From Rhodobium gokarnense (GTDB lineage: Bacteria > Pseudomonadota > Alphaproteobacteria > Rhizobiales > Rhodobiaceae), in NCBI RefSeq assembly GCF_025961475.1, contig NZ_JAOQNS010000001.1:557173-621172 (forward strand): a DNA stretch of 64,000 nucleotides, read 5' to 3'. The position numbers were made by a program, and so were the translations under genes. The notes under the pieces are model-generated. The model had not been told where the DNA came from and made no database searches. It saw only the letters and a program-made list of their open reading frames with translations. Of this stretch, positions 43,531 through 54,166 are shown in pieces. Positions within the stretch are counted from its first letter, which is position 1. Each line of letters starts with the position of its first letter.

Positions 43531-45861
43531 TCATCTGGTCAAACTGGCGAACAGCGTCGGCAGCTTTTCCGGCAACCGCTCGACATTGTCGATGATCGTG
43601 TAGTTGTTGATGCCGAAAATGCGCTGCACGTAGTCATCGGCCTCGGCGTCGAGCGTCAGGCAGTAGGAGAGGACGCCCCTGGTGTAGAGCTCCTCCACGG
43701 CCTTGCGCGTATCGTGGCGCAGGTGCTGCGGATCGCGCTCGTCGATGTCGGCCGGTTCGCCGTCGGTGACCAGCAGGAGCAGTTTGTGGCGTTCCGGGCG
43801 GCGCGTCAAATGGTGGGCGGCATGGCGCATGGCGGCGCCCATGCGGGTGGAAAGCCCGCCGCGCATGCCGGCGAGCCGCGCCTTGGCGTCGTCGTCGAAG
43901 CGCTCGGTGAAATCCTTGAAGCGGAAATACTGCACGTCGTGGCGGCTGTCGGAGGCAAAACCGTGGACGGCGAAGGCATCGCCGATGCCGGCAATGGCGG
44001 TGGCGACCAGCGCCGTCGCCTCGCGGGTGAGGTCGAGCACGGTCTTGCCATCCACCTCGTCGACAACGTCGTTGGTGGATTCGGAGAGGTCCAGGAGGAC
44101 GAGGACGGCCAGGTCGCGCGTCTTCAGCACGTTGCGCATGGTGATGCGCGGGTCCGGCTGGTCGCCCATGCGGATGGCGATCATGGCATCGACCGCGGCG
44201 TTGATGTCGATCTCGTCGCCGTCCTCCATGTTGCGGATCCGCTGGACGCCCTGGGGCTGCAACAGGTCGATGATCTGGCGGATGCGCTGGGTGACGGGGC
44301 GGTGCTCGACGAGGATGCGGTCGATGTCCCCGACCTCGCCCTTCGGCTGGCGGCGCTCGTAGACCGTCGCCCAGTCGGGCCGGAAGAGCTGAACCTGATA
44401 GTCCCACTCATGGTAGTGGTAGGGCTCGGAGATCGGCTCGGTGCCTTCCAACTCGTTGATGGTCATCTCCTCCTGGTCGAGCCAGAACGGGGTGGTGAGG
44501 CGCCAGATTTCTTCCGCGTCGTCGCTGGCGAATTCGTTGTTGACCTCGTTGACCATCTCCATCAGGCCGACGACCCGGCGCTTCTGGGCCCGGCTGCCGG
44601 CGATGCGCTCCACGTCGTTCTCCCAGGCGGTCTCGTCGAAGGCCCAGACATAGCGGTTGTCGTCGCGGTAGGGGATGCGGATCGATTCCAGGATGCGAAG
44701 GCTTGGAACGTCGCGCCGGCCGGCAAACAGGTTGAAAACGTCGAGGCCGAGATGCCATGAAAACTGGGCGTCGTCGCAGCGCTCTTCGATCTCGGCGTGG
44801 AATTTGGCTGCGAGCGCAGCGAGATCTGCATCGCCCGTCGTCACGGTCTCGTCGATCAGCATCAGGGCGAGGCGTTCCAGGGCGACGACCGTGGGATGTT
44901 CCACCTTGTCGTCGCGCTCCAGCGACAGCAGCCCGCGCCACAGCGGCTTCAGTCCGGGGAAGTCGCGGATCGCGAGGTATTCGACGCGCGCGTCCTCGAT
45001 GAGGCCGATGAAGAACATTTGGGCCGGCGTCAGTTGCTCGGCGGAGATGCGTTCGCGCGTGTAGTGGACGTGGGAGGCGAGGTGCGCGGCCATTGCGCGG
45101 AAGAGGTCGAGGCCGGAGGTTTTTCCCACCGGGTCGACGGCGTCCGGCAGGTGGAGGATGAAGTCCTCGATATAGGGCCGGAACCCGGCATGGTCGGCGG
45201 CGGTGGGGCGGAGGAAGAAGTCGCGGCCCCAGAGGGCGCGCAGATAATAGTTGAGCTTCCTCTGGACGTTGATGAAGAGCGTTCCGCGGCGCTCCTTGCG
45301 CAGCACCGCCTGGCTGTCCGGGGCGGAGAGGCTGAAATAAGCGGTCAGCGAATTGAGGTCGCGGCGGTGCGCCTCGGCGCCGAAATTGGCCCAGCGCCGG
45401 AGGCCGGAGAGCGTCAGCTTGTCGAGGAGCTCGTCGATGATGCCGAGCATGGGTCGAAGGCCGCGCGGGGCCTTGGCCGAGATCTGGTGGATGAGGGCGA
45501 GGTAGCCGCGCAGGAGCTCCGGGTCGCCGAGCCGGCGGGCGGCGACGGGGAGGCTCTCGATCAAAAGCGTGATGACCTCGCCGGAGGTCATGGAGGAGAG
45601 CTTCATCGCCGCGACGACGCAGTCCTCGATGACGTCGTCGCCGCATTCCTTGGCGACCGTCGGCATTTCGCGCAGGAACGCTTCCACGACATTGATGCCG
45701 CGGCCGAGGTCGGCGAGGGCGCGGGCGCCGTCGAGCCAGGTCTTCAAGCCCGCCGGCGACATGTGGCGCGCCGCATCCGGGAACACCGCCGTCAGGATGT
45801 CGGCGATTTCCGGCGCCCTTTTCGACAGGGTCTCGCGGTACTCCTCAAGGTCGACGGTCAT
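43531..45861 (-). CDS. cbbO: CbbO, von Willebrand A domain RuBisCO activation subunit
   Basis: CbbO pairs with the AAA+ ATPase CbbQ to remove inhibitory sugar phosphates from form I RuBisCO; it acts as the adaptor that contacts RuBisCO. The 776-residue protein has a long helical N-terminal part (HEAT-like, residues 1-530). A C-terminal VWA domain follows, with the MIDAS motif DxSxS in LAVLVLLDLSESTNDVV and the later threonine/aspartate elements (LLLVTDGEPADIDERDPQHL). Length and order are those of known CbbO. It lies 29 bases after cbbQ. Confidence 0.94.
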   Translation of the reverse strand: MTVDLEEYRETLSKRAPEIADILTAVFPDAARHMSPAGLKTWLDGARALADLGRGINVVEAFLREMPTVAKECGDDVIEDCVVAAMKLSSMTSGEVITLLIESLPVAARRLGDPELLRGYLALIHQISAKAPRGLRPMLGIIDELLDKLTLSGLRRWANFGAEAHRRDLNSLTAYFSLSAPDSQAVLRKERRGTLFINVQRKLNYYLRALWGRDFFLRPTAADHAGFRPYIEDFILHLPDAVDPVGKTSGLDLFRAMAAHLASHVHYTRERISAEQLTPAQMFFIGLIEDARVEYLAIRDFPGLKPLWRGLLSLERDDKVEHPTVVALERLALMLIDETVTTGDADLAALAAKFHAEIEERCDDAQFSWHLGLDVFNLFAGRRDVPSLRILESIRIPYRDDNRYVWAFDETAWENDVERIAGSRAQKRRVVGLMEMVNEVNNEFASDDAEEIWRLTTPFWLDQEEMTINELEGTEPISEPYHYHEWDYQVQLFRPDWATVYERRQPKGEVGDIDRILVEHRPVTQRIRQIIDLLQPQGVQRIRNMEDGDEIDINAAVDAMIAIRMGDQPDPRITMRNVLKTRDLAVLVLLDLSESTNDVVDEVDGKTVLDLTREATALVATAIAGIGDAFAVHGFASDSRHDVQYFRFKDFTERFDDDAKARLAGMRGGLSTRMGAAMRHAAHHLTRRPERHKLLLLVTDGEPADIDERDPQHLRHDTRKAVEELYTRGVLSYCLTLDAEADDYVQRIFGINNYTIIDNVERLPEKLPTLFASLTR

Positions 45862-45890
45862 GGTTTTGCCCGTGCCGGCATCGCCTTACC

Positions 45891-46703
45891 TCACGCGAAG
45901 AAGTAGGTGGCGACGGCGGCCTCCAGGGTCTCCTGCATGTCGGGATCGTCCGTCAGCGGGGTGACCAGCGTCATCTCGCAGGCGAGCACCGGATCGACGC
46001 CCTCGGCGATGATCTGGCCGGCATAGACGAGGAGGCGGGTGGAGATGCCCTCGTCGAGGCCGTGGCCCTTGAGGTTGCGGGCGCGGTGGGCGATCTGCAC
46101 CAGCTTTCCGGCGATCTCCCTGTCGACGCCGGTCTCCGCGGCGACGATCTCGGTCTCAAGCTCGGCCTCCGGATAGTCGAAGGCGAGCGCGCCGAAGCGC
46201 TGCTTGGTCGAGGGCTTCAGGTCCTTCATCAGGCTCTGGTAGCCGGGGTTGTAGGAGATGACGAGCTGGAAGTCCTCGTGCGCCTGAAGCAGCTCTTGCT
46301 TCTTGTCGAGGGGCAGGCAGCGGCGGTGGTCGGTCAGCGGGTGGATCACCACTGTGGTGTCCTGGCGCGCCTCGACGACCTCGTCGAGGTAGCAGATGGC
46401 GCCGATGCGGGCGGCGGTCGTCAGCGGGCCGTCCTGCCACCTGGTCCCGTCCTTGTCGAGGAGGAAGCGGCCGACGAGGTCGGACGCCGTCATGTCCTCG
46501 TTGCAGGCGACCGTGATCAGCGGCCGGCCGAGCTTGAACGCCATATACTCCACGAAGCGGGACTTGCCGCAGCCGGTCGGGCCCTTCAGCATCACCGGCA
46601 TGCGCCGGGCATAGGCGGCCTCGAACAGGTCGACCTCGTTGCCGACGGGCCGGTAGTAGGGCTCGGCTTTCAGGCGGAACTGGTCGATGGACATCTCGGT
46701 CAT
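45891..46703 (-). CDS. cbbQ: CbbQ, AAA+ RuBisCO activase
   Basis: A MoxR-type AAA+ ATPase that forms a hexamer with CbbO and remodels inhibited RuBisCO. The 270-residue protein shows Walker A in [20 protein letters not shown], Walker B in [11 protein letters not shown], the sensor 1 region [19 protein letters not shown], and an arginine-finger region. Its presence directly after cbbLS is typical of form IA RuBisCO loci (the IAq group). The start could be either methionine of MTEMSIDQF. cbbS lies upstream across a 193-base gap holding a palindromic repeat. Confidence 0.95.
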   Translation of the reverse strand: MTEMSIDQFRLKAEPYYRPVGNEVDLFEAAYARRMPVMLKGPTGCGKSRFVEYMAFKLGRPLITVACNEDMTASDLVGRFLLDKDGTRWQDGPLTTAARIGAICYLDEVVEARQDTTVVIHPLTDHRRCLPLDKKQELLQAHEDFQLVISYNPGYQSLMKDLKPSTKQRFGALAFDYPEAELETEIVAAETGVDREIAGKLVQIAHRARNLKGHGLDEGISTRLLVYAGQIIAEGVDPVLACEMTLVTPLTDDPDMQETLEAAVATYFFA

Positions 46704-46752
46704 GGGTCTGGTCGCTGGTCGGTTGGGTCTTGGGTGTTTGTTCAGTCGTGGC

Positions 46753-46870
46753 CGTCATTGCGAGGGTCCGAAGGACGGCGAGCGGCGCGTGACGCGAGCC
46801 CGAGGAGCCGACGAAGCAATCCAGTTCGGCGCTTGCGGCCCTGGATTGCTTCGCTTCGCTCGCAATGACG
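46753..46870. repeat. Palindromic repeat element between cbbS and cbbQ
   Basis: The 12-base arms CGTCATTGCGAG (46753-46764) and CTCGCAATGACG (46859-46870) are perfect inverted repeats. Inner arms CGAAGCAATCCAG (46812-46824) and CTGGATTGCTTCG (46841-46853) also match. Elements of this CGTCATTGCGAG type are scattered through many alphaproteobacterial genomes. In the transcript it can fold into a long hairpin. Confidence 0.9.
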
Positions 46871-46896
46871 AAAGTGCATCCGCGAAGCGTGCCGGA

Positions 46897-47253
46897 TCAG
46901 ACCGGGGTGCCGCGGCGGACGACCATCTCGGCGCCCTTGGTCTGCTGGTAGTTGTCGTAGCCGATGAGGCGGATGTGGTTGTCCGGGTGCGCCTTGTGGC
47001 AGGCATCGACCTCGGCGAGGATGCGGTCGACGTCGGTCTCGCCGAACATCGGCAGCTTCCACATGTACCAGTAGTGGTCGAAGGCGTTCTCCGGCTCGAC
47101 ATGCTCGATGGCCGGGTTCCAGCCCTTGGAGACGATATAGGCGACCTGCTTGCGGATGCGCTCGTCATCCATCTCCGGCAGGTAGGAAAAGGTCTCGAAC
47201 TTGCGGCTGGTAACGTCGGCAAGGCTCGACTTGTAGTCCTGCATCTCGGTCAT
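46897..47253 (-). CDS. cbbS: RuBisCO small subunit, form I (IA-like)
   Basis: The small subunit of ribulose-1,5-bisphosphate carboxylase/oxygenase, 118 residues. It shows the small-subunit hallmarks [50 protein letters not shown] and [12 protein letters not shown]. The ATG at 47253 has a GAGGA site eight bases upstream; a longer start at 47268 is less likely. The gap to cbbL (272 bases) is unusually long for this pair and contains a palindromic repeat. Confidence 0.97.
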   Translation of the reverse strand: MTEMQDYKSSLADVTSRKFETFSYLPEMDDERIRKQVAYIVSKGWNPAIEHVEPENAFDHYWYMWKLPMFGETDVDRILAEVDACHKAHPDNHIRLIGYDNYQQTKGAEMVVRRGTPV

Positions 47254-47378
47254 TGCTTCATTCCTCATACATTCGGGCAGCGCGGGAAGCGACTGGCCCG
47301 TTTGATGTCAGTGCGTTGGAAACCCTGGCTGTCCGGGTTGGCGTTCGCCGCGTCATCTCCGGCGGTCCCGCCCACTCC

Positions 47379-47473
47379 GCGTCACCACCGGGCTTGACCC
47401 GGTGGTCCATGCGGCGCCGGCGGAGTGTTCCGACAGGCCTGATGGATTGCCGGGTCAAGCCCGGCAATGACGC
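47379..47473. repeat. Palindromic repeat element between cbbL and cbbS
   Basis: Two adjacent strong hairpins are nested within outer arms GCGTCA and TGACGC. The left hairpin CACCGGG-CTTGA-CCCGGTG and the right hairpin TTGCCGGG-TCAAG-CCCGGCAA have perfect stems of seven and eight pairs. The element fills a third of the cbbL-cbbS gap, and its end motif (GTCACC... / ...ATGACG) relates it to the other repeats of this window. Confidence 0.9.
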
Positions 47474-47525
47474 GGATATGGAAGTCGGGGCGGCCATCGA
47501 ACGCTTCATTCCCGGGCTGCGGTTC

Positions 47526-48959
47526 CTAGCGGTGGGCGACGTCGAGCTTGTCGACGGTGTCGAACTCGAACTTGATCTCTTTCCAGGTCTCCATCGCCAT
47601 CTTCAGCTCGGGGCTGGATTCGGCGGCGGCGGTCAGGATTTCCTTGCCTTCCTTCTCCAGCACGCGGCCCTGGTTGCGGGCTTCCACGCAGGCTTCCAGC
47701 GCGACGCGGTTGGCCGCGGCACCGGCCGCATTGCCCCAGGGGTGGCCGAGGGTGCCACCGCCGAACTGCAGGACAGCGTCGTCGCCGAAGATCGAGACCA
47801 GCGCCGGCATGTGCCAGACATGGATGCCGCCGGAGGCGACGGCGAAGGCGCCGGGCATGGCGCCCCAGTCCTGGTCGAAGAAGATGCCGCGCGAGCGGTC
47901 TTCCTTGACGTACTTGTCGCGCAACAGGTCGATCCAGCCGAGGGTCGAGGCCCGGTCGCCTTCCAGCTTGCCGACCACGGTGCCGGTGTGCAGGTGGTCG
48001 CCGCCGGACAGGCGCAGCGCCTTGGCGAGAACGCGGAAGTGGATGCCGTGGCGCGGGTTGCGGTCGATGACGGCGTGCATGGCGCGGTGGATGTGCAACA
48101 GCAGGCCGTTGTCGCGGCACCACTGGGCCAGACCGGTATTGGCGCAGAAGCCGCCGGTCAGGTAGTCGTGCATGATGATCGGCGCGCCGAGTTCCTTGGC
48201 GTATTCGGCCCGCTTGAACATCTCGTCCGGGGTCGGCGCGGTGACGTTCAGGTAGTGGCCCTTGCGCTCGCCGGTCTCGGCCTCGGCCTTCTCGATCGCC
48301 TCCATGACGAAGTCGAAGCGCTGCTTCCAGCGCATGAAGGGCTGGGAGTTGACGTTCTCGTCGTCCTTGGTGAAGTCGAGGCCGCCGCGCAGGCACTCAT
48401 AGACGGCGCGGCCGTAGTTCTTGGCCGAGAGGCCGAGCTTCGGCTTGATGGTGCAGCCGAGGAGGGCGCGGCCGTACTTGTTCATGATGTCGCGCTCGAC
48501 CTGGATGCCGTGCGGGGGGCCGTTGCAGGTCATCACATAGGCGATCGGGAAGCGCACATCTTCCAGGCGCAGGGCGCGCACCGCCTTGAAGCCGAAGACG
48601 TTGCCGACCAGCGAGGTGAACACGTTCACCACCGATCCCTCTTCGAACAGGTCGATGGGATAGGCGATGAAGGCGTAGAAGGCCTCGTCGTCGCCGGGCA
48701 CGTCCTCGATCGCGTAGGCGCGGCCCTTGTAGTACTCCAGGTCGGTCAGGAGGTCGGTCCAGACGGTGGTCCAGGTGCCGGTCGAGGATTCGGCCGCCAC
48801 GGCCGCAGCCGCCTCTTCGCGCGGGACGCCGGCCTGCGGGGTGACCTTGAAACAGGCCAGCAGGTCCGTGTCCTTCGGGGTGTAGTCGGGCATCCAGTAG
48901 GTTTCCCGATACTCTTTCACGCCGGCGACGTAGCCGCCACTCTTGGCTTCACCAGCCAT
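47526..48959 (-). CDS. cbbL: RuBisCO large subunit, form I (IA-like)
   Basis: Fixes CO2 onto ribulose 1,5-bisphosphate. The 477-residue subunit carries loop and active-site motifs: [31 protein letters not shown], the carbamylated lysine segment [30 protein letters not shown], and the loop 6 lysine in [14 protein letters not shown]. The sequence is of the green-like (IA/IB) branch, and the cbbQ/cbbO genes downstream support form IA. No carboxysome shell genes are present. The ATG at 48959 follows GAGGAGAAGG. It lies in the middle of the Calvin operon. Confidence 0.98.
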   Translation of the reverse strand: MAGEAKSGGYVAGVKEYRETYWMPDYTPKDTDLLACFKVTPQAGVPREEAAAAVAAESSTGTWTTVWTDLLTDLEYYKGRAYAIEDVPGDDEAFYAFIAYPIDLFEEGSVVNVFTSLVGNVFGFKAVRALRLEDVRFPIAYVMTCNGPPHGIQVERDIMNKYGRALLGCTIKPKLGLSAKNYGRAVYECLRGGLDFTKDDENVNSQPFMRWKQRFDFVMEAIEKAEAETGERKGHYLNVTAPTPDEMFKRAEYAKELGAPIIMHDYLTGGFCANTGLAQWCRDNGLLLHIHRAMHAVIDRNPRHGIHFRVLAKALRLSGGDHLHTGTVVGKLEGDRASTLGWIDLLRDKYVKEDRSRGIFFDQDWGAMPGAFAVASGGIHVWHMPALVSIFGDDAVLQFGGGTLGHPWGNAAGAAANRVALEACVEARNQGRVLEKEGKEILTAAAESSPELKMAMETWKEIKFEFDTVDKLDVAHR

Positions 48960-49032
48960 AGCCTTCTCCTCTTCGCGGATGGCGTCGAACGGTCGTGTCC
49001 GACGTCGTTGTTACTCGGCCGCCTTGGCGGCG

Positions 49033-50115
49033 TTACTCGGCTGCCTGCGCGACGCCGACCTGCGGGTCGAGCGCGCCGGAAGCGTAACGGGCGGCCATCT
49101 CCTTGATCGGGATGACCTTGATCTTCGATGCCTGGCCGTCGGCGCCGAATTCCTGGTAGCGCTGCTTGCAGAGCGCGCGCATGGCGTCCAGGGCGGGCTT
49201 CAGGTACTTGCGGGGGTCGAACTCGGCCGGCGACTGGGTCAGCACGCGGCGGACCTGGCCGCTCATGGCGAGGCGGCAGTCGGTGTCGATGTTGATCTTG
49301 CGCACGCCGTGCTTGATGCCGAGCTGGCATTCGTGCACCGGCACGCCCCAGGTCTGCGGCATGTCCCCGCCGAACTCGTTGATGATGTCCTGCAGCTCCT
49401 GCGGCACCGCGGAGGAGCCGTGCATGACGAGGTGCGTGTTCGGCAGCTTCTCGTTGATCTCCTTGATCACGTGCATGGCGAGGATGTCGCCGTCCGGCGC
49501 ACGCGTGAACTTGTAGGCGCCGTGCGAGGTGCCCATGGCGATGGCCAGCGCGTCGACCTTGGTCTTTTTCACGAAGTCGACGGCCTGGTCGGGATCGGTG
49601 AGGAGCTGGCTGTGGTCGAGCTTGCCCTCAAAGCCGTGGCCGTCCTCCTTCTCGCCCTCGCCGGTCTCCAGCGAGCCGAGGACGCCGAGCTCACCCTCGG
49701 TCGAGGCGCCGACCCAGTGCGCCATGTCGGTGACGCGCTTGGTGATGTCGACATTGTACTCGTAGCTGGCCGGGGTCTTGCCGTCGCCTTCCAGCGAGCC
49801 GTCCATCATCACGGAGGTGAAGCCGTGCTGGATGGCGGTCAGGCAGGTCGCCTCGTTGTTGCCGTGGTCCTGGTGGACGCAGATCGGGATCTCCGGAAAG
49901 ATCAGCTCGGCCGCCTCGATCATCTTGGCGAGCATGATGTCGTTGGCGTAGTTGCGGGCGCCGCGGCTGGCCTGCAGGATCACCGGAGCGTCGACCTCGC
50001 GGGCCGCCTCCATGATGGCGATGACCTGCTCCATGTTGTTGACGTTGAACGCCGGCATGCCGTAGCCGTTTTCGGCGGCGTGATCGAGAAGCTGGCGAAG
50101 GGTAATTCGGGCCAT
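49033..50115 (-). CDS. cbbA: Fructose-bisphosphate aldolase, class II (CbbA)
   Basis: Condenses dihydroxyacetone phosphate with glyceraldehyde 3-phosphate (and, in the Calvin cycle, with erythrose 4-phosphate). The 360-residue zinc enzyme starts [20 protein letters not shown] and has the zinc histidines in [27 protein letters not shown] and [16 protein letters not shown] segments. The ATG at 50115 is the family start; the frame upstream is noise. A short near-duplication of the 3' end (ACTCGGCNGCC twice, 49012-49045) leaves an extra stop after the real one. It lies between cbbT and cbbL. Confidence 0.96.
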   Translation of the reverse strand: MARITLRQLLDHAAENGYGMPAFNVNNMEQVIAIMEAAREVDAPVILQASRGARNYANDIMLAKMIEAAELIFPEIPICVHQDHGNNEATCLTAIQHGFTSVMMDGSLEGDGKTPASYEYNVDITKRVTDMAHWVGASTEGELGVLGSLETGEGEKEDGHGFEGKLDHSQLLTDPDQAVDFVKKTKVDALAIAMGTSHGAYKFTRAPDGDILAMHVIKEINEKLPNTHLVMHGSSAVPQELQDIINEFGGDMPQTWGVPVHECQLGIKHGVRKINIDTDCRLAMSGQVRRVLTQSPAEFDPRKYLKPALDAMRALCKQRYQEFGADGQASKIKVIPIKEMAARYASGALDPQVGVAQAAE

Positions 50116-50165
50116 GTCTTTGATCTCCTGACGGTCTCTAGGGCGGATGTCCGCCGGGTCTCGAT

Positions 50166-52202
50166 TCAGCCGACGAGGCGGCGGGCTTCTGCGGCAACGG
50201 CCTCGGCGGTGATGCCGAAATGCTCGTAGAGCTCGTTGGCCGGCGCCGAGGCACCGAAGCTCTTCATGCCGACGAAGGCGCCCTTGCGGCCGATGAAGCG
50301 GTCCCAGCCGTCGCGGACGGCAGCTTCCACGGCGACACACGGGACATCGCCGAGGACCTCGTCCTGGTAGGCGGCGTCCTGGGCCTCGAACAGTTCGAAC
50401 GAGGGCATGGAGACGACGGCGGCGTGGATGCCTTCTGCGGCGAGCAGTTCGGCGGCCGCAAGCGCAATGGCGACTTCCGAACCGGTGCCGATCAGGGTGA
50501 CGTCGCGCTTCTCGCCGTCCTTCAGGACATAGCCGCCGCGGGCGGTCAGGTTCTCCGTCGTCGGGTCGGAGCGCAGGGTCGCAAGGCCCTGGCGCGAGAG
50601 GCACAGCACCGTCGGCGTTCCCTCGGCATGCAGTGCCGCTTGCCAGGCTTCGGCAGCCTCCACCGCGTCGGCGGGGCGGATGACGTTGAGGTTCGGGATC
50701 GCCCGAAGCGCCGCCAGGTGCTCCACCGGCTGGTGGGTAGGGCCGTCCTCGCCGAGGCCGATGGAGTCGTGGGTCATGACGTAGATGACGCGCACGCCCA
50801 TCAGGGCGGAGAGGCGGATCGACGGCCGGCAGTAGTCGGTGAAGATCAGGAAGGTGCCGCCATAGGGCACGAACCCGCCATGCAGCGCGATGCCGTTCAT
50901 GGCAGCCGCCATGCCGTGCTCGCGGACGCCGAAATGGATGTAGGAGCCGGCAAAGTCGTCGGCGGTGATCTCCGGCTGGCCCTTGGCGCGGGTGCCGTTG
51001 GAGCCAGTGAGGTCGGCCGAGCCGCCGATCAGGGCGGGCATTGCCGGCAGCACCGCCTCGATCGTCTTCTGGGACGACTGGCGGGTGGCGAGCTTCGGCT
51101 TTTCCTCGGCAAAGCTCTCGATGAGGTCGGCGAGCGCCTTGTCGGCGGCCTCCGGCACCTTGCCGGCGATTGCCGCTTCAAAGGTGGTGCGCACGTCCTC
51201 CGGCTTGGCGTTGAGGCGCGCGGACCAGGCAGTGCGCTCGGCGCCGCCGCGGCCGCCGGCATGGAGCCAGGCATCGGCGATGTCGCCCGGGATCTCGAAC
51301 GGTGCGGCTGTCCAGCCGAGGGTCTTGCGGGCAGCCGCGATCTCCTCGTCGCCGAGGGGTGCGCCATGGGTGGCGGCGGTGCCCTGCTTGTTCGGGGCGC
51401 CGAAGCCGATGATGGTCTTGCAGGCGATCAGGGACGGCTTGTCGCTCGCATTTGCCGCCTCGATGGCGGCGGCGACCGCCTCCGGATCGTGGCCGTCGAC
51501 GCGGGCAACGTCCCAGCCGTGGGCCTTGAAGCGCTCGAGCTGGTCGGTGGAGGTGGAGAGCCCCGTCGAGCCATCGATGGTGATGGTGTTGTCGTCCCAC
51601 AGCACGATCAGCTTATTGAGCTTCAAATGGCCGGCGAGGTCGATCGCCTCGTGGCTGATGCCCTCCATCAGGCAGCCGTCGCCGGCGATGACATAGGTCT
51701 TGTGGTCGACAATGTCGTCGCCATAGCGGGCCGCCATCATGCGCTCGGCGATGGCCATGCCGACGGCGGTGGCGATGCCCTGGCCGAGCGGGCCGGTGGT
51801 GGTCTCGATGCCGGCGCCGTGGCCGAATTCCGGATGGCCGGCGGTGCGGGAGCCGAACTGGCGGAAGTTCTTCAGCTCCTCCATCGTGAAGTCGGCGTAG
51901 CCGGTCAGGTGCAGGAGCGAATAGAGCAGCATGGAGCCGTGGCCGGCCGACAGCACGAAGCGGTCGCGGTCGGGCCAGTGCGGCTCGGCCGGATCGAACT
52001 TCAGGAACCGGTTGAACAGCACGGTGGCGACATCCGCCATGCCCATCGGCATGCCGGGATGGCCGGAATTGGCGGCCTGGACGGCGTCCATGGAAAGGGC
52101 GCGCAGGGCGTTGGCCATGTCGCGTTCGGTGATCTCCACCGCGGTCGCCGCGGCGGCGTCGACCGGGGCCCTGGCGATGGTGTCGGATTGCTTGAGGATC
52201 AT
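50166..52202 (-). CDS. cbbT: Transketolase (CbbT)
   Basis: A thiamine diphosphate enzyme moving two-carbon units in the Calvin regeneration phase. The 678-residue protein has the family motifs [20 protein letters not shown], the TPP/Mg site [20 protein letters not shown] with DDNTITIDG, the pyrimidine-site [18 protein letters not shown], and [20 protein letters not shown]. Its cofactor links this operon to the TPP-riboswitch thiamine genes elsewhere in the window. It starts 16 bases after cbbP. Confidence 0.97.
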   Translation of the reverse strand: MILKQSDTIARAPVDAAAATAVEITERDMANALRALSMDAVQAANSGHPGMPMGMADVATVLFNRFLKFDPAEPHWPDRDRFVLSAGHGSMLLYSLLHLTGYADFTMEELKNFRQFGSRTAGHPEFGHGAGIETTTGPLGQGIATAVGMAIAERMMAARYGDDIVDHKTYVIAGDGCLMEGISHEAIDLAGHLKLNKLIVLWDDNTITIDGSTGLSTSTDQLERFKAHGWDVARVDGHDPEAVAAAIEAANASDKPSLIACKTIIGFGAPNKQGTAATHGAPLGDEEIAAARKTLGWTAAPFEIPGDIADAWLHAGGRGGAERTAWSARLNAKPEDVRTTFEAAIAGKVPEAADKALADLIESFAEEKPKLATRQSSQKTIEAVLPAMPALIGGSADLTGSNGTRAKGQPEITADDFAGSYIHFGVREHGMAAAMNGIALHGGFVPYGGTFLIFTDYCRPSIRLSALMGVRVIYVMTHDSIGLGEDGPTHQPVEHLAALRAIPNLNVIRPADAVEAAEAWQAALHAEGTPTVLCLSRQGLATLRSDPTTENLTARGGYVLKDGEKRDVTLIGTGSEVAIALAAAELLAAEGIHAAVVSMPSFELFEAQDAAYQDEVLGDVPCVAVEAAVRDGWDRFIGRKGAFVGMKSFGASAPANELYEHFGITAEAVAAEARRLVG

Positions 52203-52217
52203 GGAAAAGGCCTCCCG

Positions 52218-53093
52218 TTACATCGCCCGCCGGCGGCGATCGACCAGTTGCAGGATCAGCGGCGTCAGGATCACCTGCATGGCAATGTCGAGCTTGTTGC
52301 CCGGAATGACGATGGAGTTGGCGCGCGACATCCAGCTGCCGTGGATCATCGACAGGAGATAGGGGAAGTCGATGCCGCGCGGGTCGCGGAAGCGGATGAC
52401 GACGATCGACTCGTCGGCCGTCGGGATCCACCGGGCAATGAAGGGGTTCGAGGTATCGACCGTCGGCACCCGCTGGAAATTGATGTCGGTCTGGGTGAAC
52501 TGCGGGCAGATGTAATGCACGTAGTCATGCATGCGCCTGAGGATCGTGTCAGTGACAGCCTCGGTGGTGTAGCCGCGGGTGGCGCGGTCGCGGTGGATCT
52601 TCTGGATCCACTCCAGATTGATCACCGGCACGACGCCGATCTTGAGGTCCGCGTGCTGGGCGATGTTGACTGCATCGGTGACGACCGCGCCGTGCAGGCC
52701 CTCATAGAAGAGGAGGTCGGTGTTCTCCTCGAACGGCCGCCAGTCGGTGAAGGTGCCCGGCGCGTGGCCGAACTTCTCCGCCTCCTTGTCGTCGTGGACG
52801 TAGTGGCGCGTGTTGCCGGAGCCGGTCTCGGCGTATTCCTTGAACACCGCCTCCAGCTTGTCGAGGATGTTCGCCTCCGGGCCGAAATGGCTGAAGGTGT
52901 TGTTTCCCTTGGCCTCTTCCTCGGCCATGACGCGCTTCATCTCGGCGCGGTCATAGGCGTGGAAGGCGTCGCCCTCGATGAAGGCGGCATGGATCTTCTC
53001 GCGATAGAAGATCTGCTGGAACGTGGCCTTCACCGACGTGGTGCCGGCGCCGGAGGATCCGGTGATGGAAATGATCGGGTGTTTGGTGGACAT
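52218..53093 (-). CDS. cbbP: Phosphoribulokinase (CbbP)
   Basis: Makes ribulose 1,5-bisphosphate from ribulose 5-phosphate and ATP, and is diagnostic of the Calvin cycle. The 291-residue bacterial-type enzyme begins MSTKHPIISITGSSGAGTTS with its P-loop and continues with the acidic catalytic segment FIEGDAFHAYDR, NNTFSHFGPEAN, and LLFYEGLHGAVV. Bacterial PRKs of this type are regulated by NADH and AMP rather than by redox. It is the second gene of the operon, 23 bases after cbbF. Confidence 0.97.
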   Translation of the reverse strand: MSTKHPIISITGSSGAGTTSVKATFQQIFYREKIHAAFIEGDAFHAYDRAEMKRVMAEEEAKGNNTFSHFGPEANILDKLEAVFKEYAETGSGNTRHYVHDDKEAEKFGHAPGTFTDWRPFEENTDLLFYEGLHGAVVTDAVNIAQHADLKIGVVPVINLEWIQKIHRDRATRGYTTEAVTDTILRRMHDYVHYICPQFTQTDINFQRVPTVDTSNPFIARWIPTADESIVVIRFRDPRGIDFPYLLSMIHGSWMSRANSIVIPGNKLDIAMQVILTPLILQLVDRRRRAM

Positions 53094-53116
53094 TCTTGTA
53101 GGCTCCCCCCGGCAGG

Positions 53117-54166
53117 CTACATGCGGAACAGGCCGCGCTTGCCGAAGAGCGGCGCGCGATCGACGAAACTGTGCGGTTCGGTGTGGTAGCGGATGACGCG
53201 GTCGGTCTTCGGCTTGGCGCCGAAGATCAGCGGCACGCGCTCGTGCAATTCGCTCGGCTGGATCTCCATGATGCGGCCGGTGCCGTCGGTGGCGCCGCCG
53301 CCCGCCTGCTCGATGATGAAGGCGACCGGGTTGGCCTCGTAGACCAGCCGCAGGCGGCCGCGCTGGTAGCCCTTCCGGGAGTCGCGCGGATAGAGGAAGA
53401 TGCCGCCGCGGGCGAGGATGCGGTAGACCTCGGCAACCAGCGAGGCGATCCAGCGCATGTTGAAATTGGTCGCGCGCGGGCCTTCCTCGCCGGCGATGCA
53501 GTCGTCGATATAAGCGCGCACGGGCTCGTCCCAGAACCGGTAGTTCGACGCGTTGATGGCGTATTCCGGCTTGTTGAGCGGGATCTCGACCTTCTCGCGG
53601 ACCAAGAGAAAGCGGCGGTTGGCGCGGTCGAGGGTGTAGATCTCGGTGCCTTCGCCGACGGTCAGCACCAGCGTCGTCTGCGGGCCGTAGACGATGATGC
53701 CGGCGGCAAGCTGTGCCGTGCCCGGCTGCAGGAGGTCGCTGAGCGGGCCGCGGTCGGAGCCCGGCTGCACCGGCAGGATCGAAAAGATGGTGCCGACGGA
53801 GACGTTGGTGTCGATATTCGACGAGCCGTCGAGCGGATCGATGGCGACGACCAGCGTGCCGGTGTCCGGGTTGATGGCGACCGGTTCCTCGGCCTCTTCG
53901 GAACCCATATAGGCGACCGGCGTCTTCTTCAGGCCGTCCACGATCATCTCGTGGGCGCGGACGTCGAGTTCCTTCTGGGTGTCGCCGTCGGCGTTCTCGC
54001 CGAGCGATGCCCCGAGGGTGCCGGCGAGCGGCCCGGCGGCGATGAGTTCGGCGACGGCGATGCCGTTGCCGGCGATCGAAACAATGGTCTGGGCGATCCC
54101 CCGGCACGTCTCGTCCGCGCCCGCCCAGGTCTCAAGGTGTTCCTCAAGACCGACGAAGGTGGTCAT
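53117..54166 (-). CDS. cbbF: Fructose-1,6-bisphosphatase (CbbF)
   Basis: Hydrolyses fructose 1,6-bisphosphate, and probably also sedoheptulose 1,7-bisphosphate, in Calvin regeneration. The 349-residue class I enzyme has the metal-site motif VVAIDPLDGSSNIDTNVSVG, the GRATNFNMRWIASLVAEVYR region, and GGIFLYPRDSRKGYQRGRLR. The ATG at 54166 follows GGGAGGAA; upstream codons are discarded. First gene of the cbb operon, divergent from cbbR across a 252-base control region. Confidence 0.96.
   Translation of the reverse strand: MTTFVGLEEHLETWAGADETCRGIAQTIVSIAGNGIAVAELIAAGPLAGTLGASLGENADGDTQKELDVRAHEMIVDGLKKTPVAYMGSEEAEEPVAINPDTGTLVVAIDPLDGSSNIDTNVSVGTIFSILPVQPGSDRGPLSDLLQPGTAQLAAGIIVYGPQTTLVLTVGEGTEIYTLDRANRRFLLVREKVEIPLNKPEYAINASNYRFWDEPVRAYIDDCIAGEEGPRATNFNMRWIASLVAEVYRILARGGIFLYPRDSRKGYQRGRLRLVYEANPVAFIIEQAGGGATDGTGRIMEIQPSELHERVPLIFGAKPKTDRVIRYHTEPHSFVDRAPLFGKRGLFRM

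Noticed and set aside
49012..49045. A short near-duplication at the 3' end of the aldolase gene as a regulatory repeat
   Set aside because: It most likely reflects a small duplication of the C-terminal codons and stop; no further copies or structure were seen.
50220..53189. A 989-codon open frame antisense to transketolase and phosphoribulokinase
   Set aside because: Same GC-frame artefact; the minus strand carries two complete, motif-rich Calvin enzymes.
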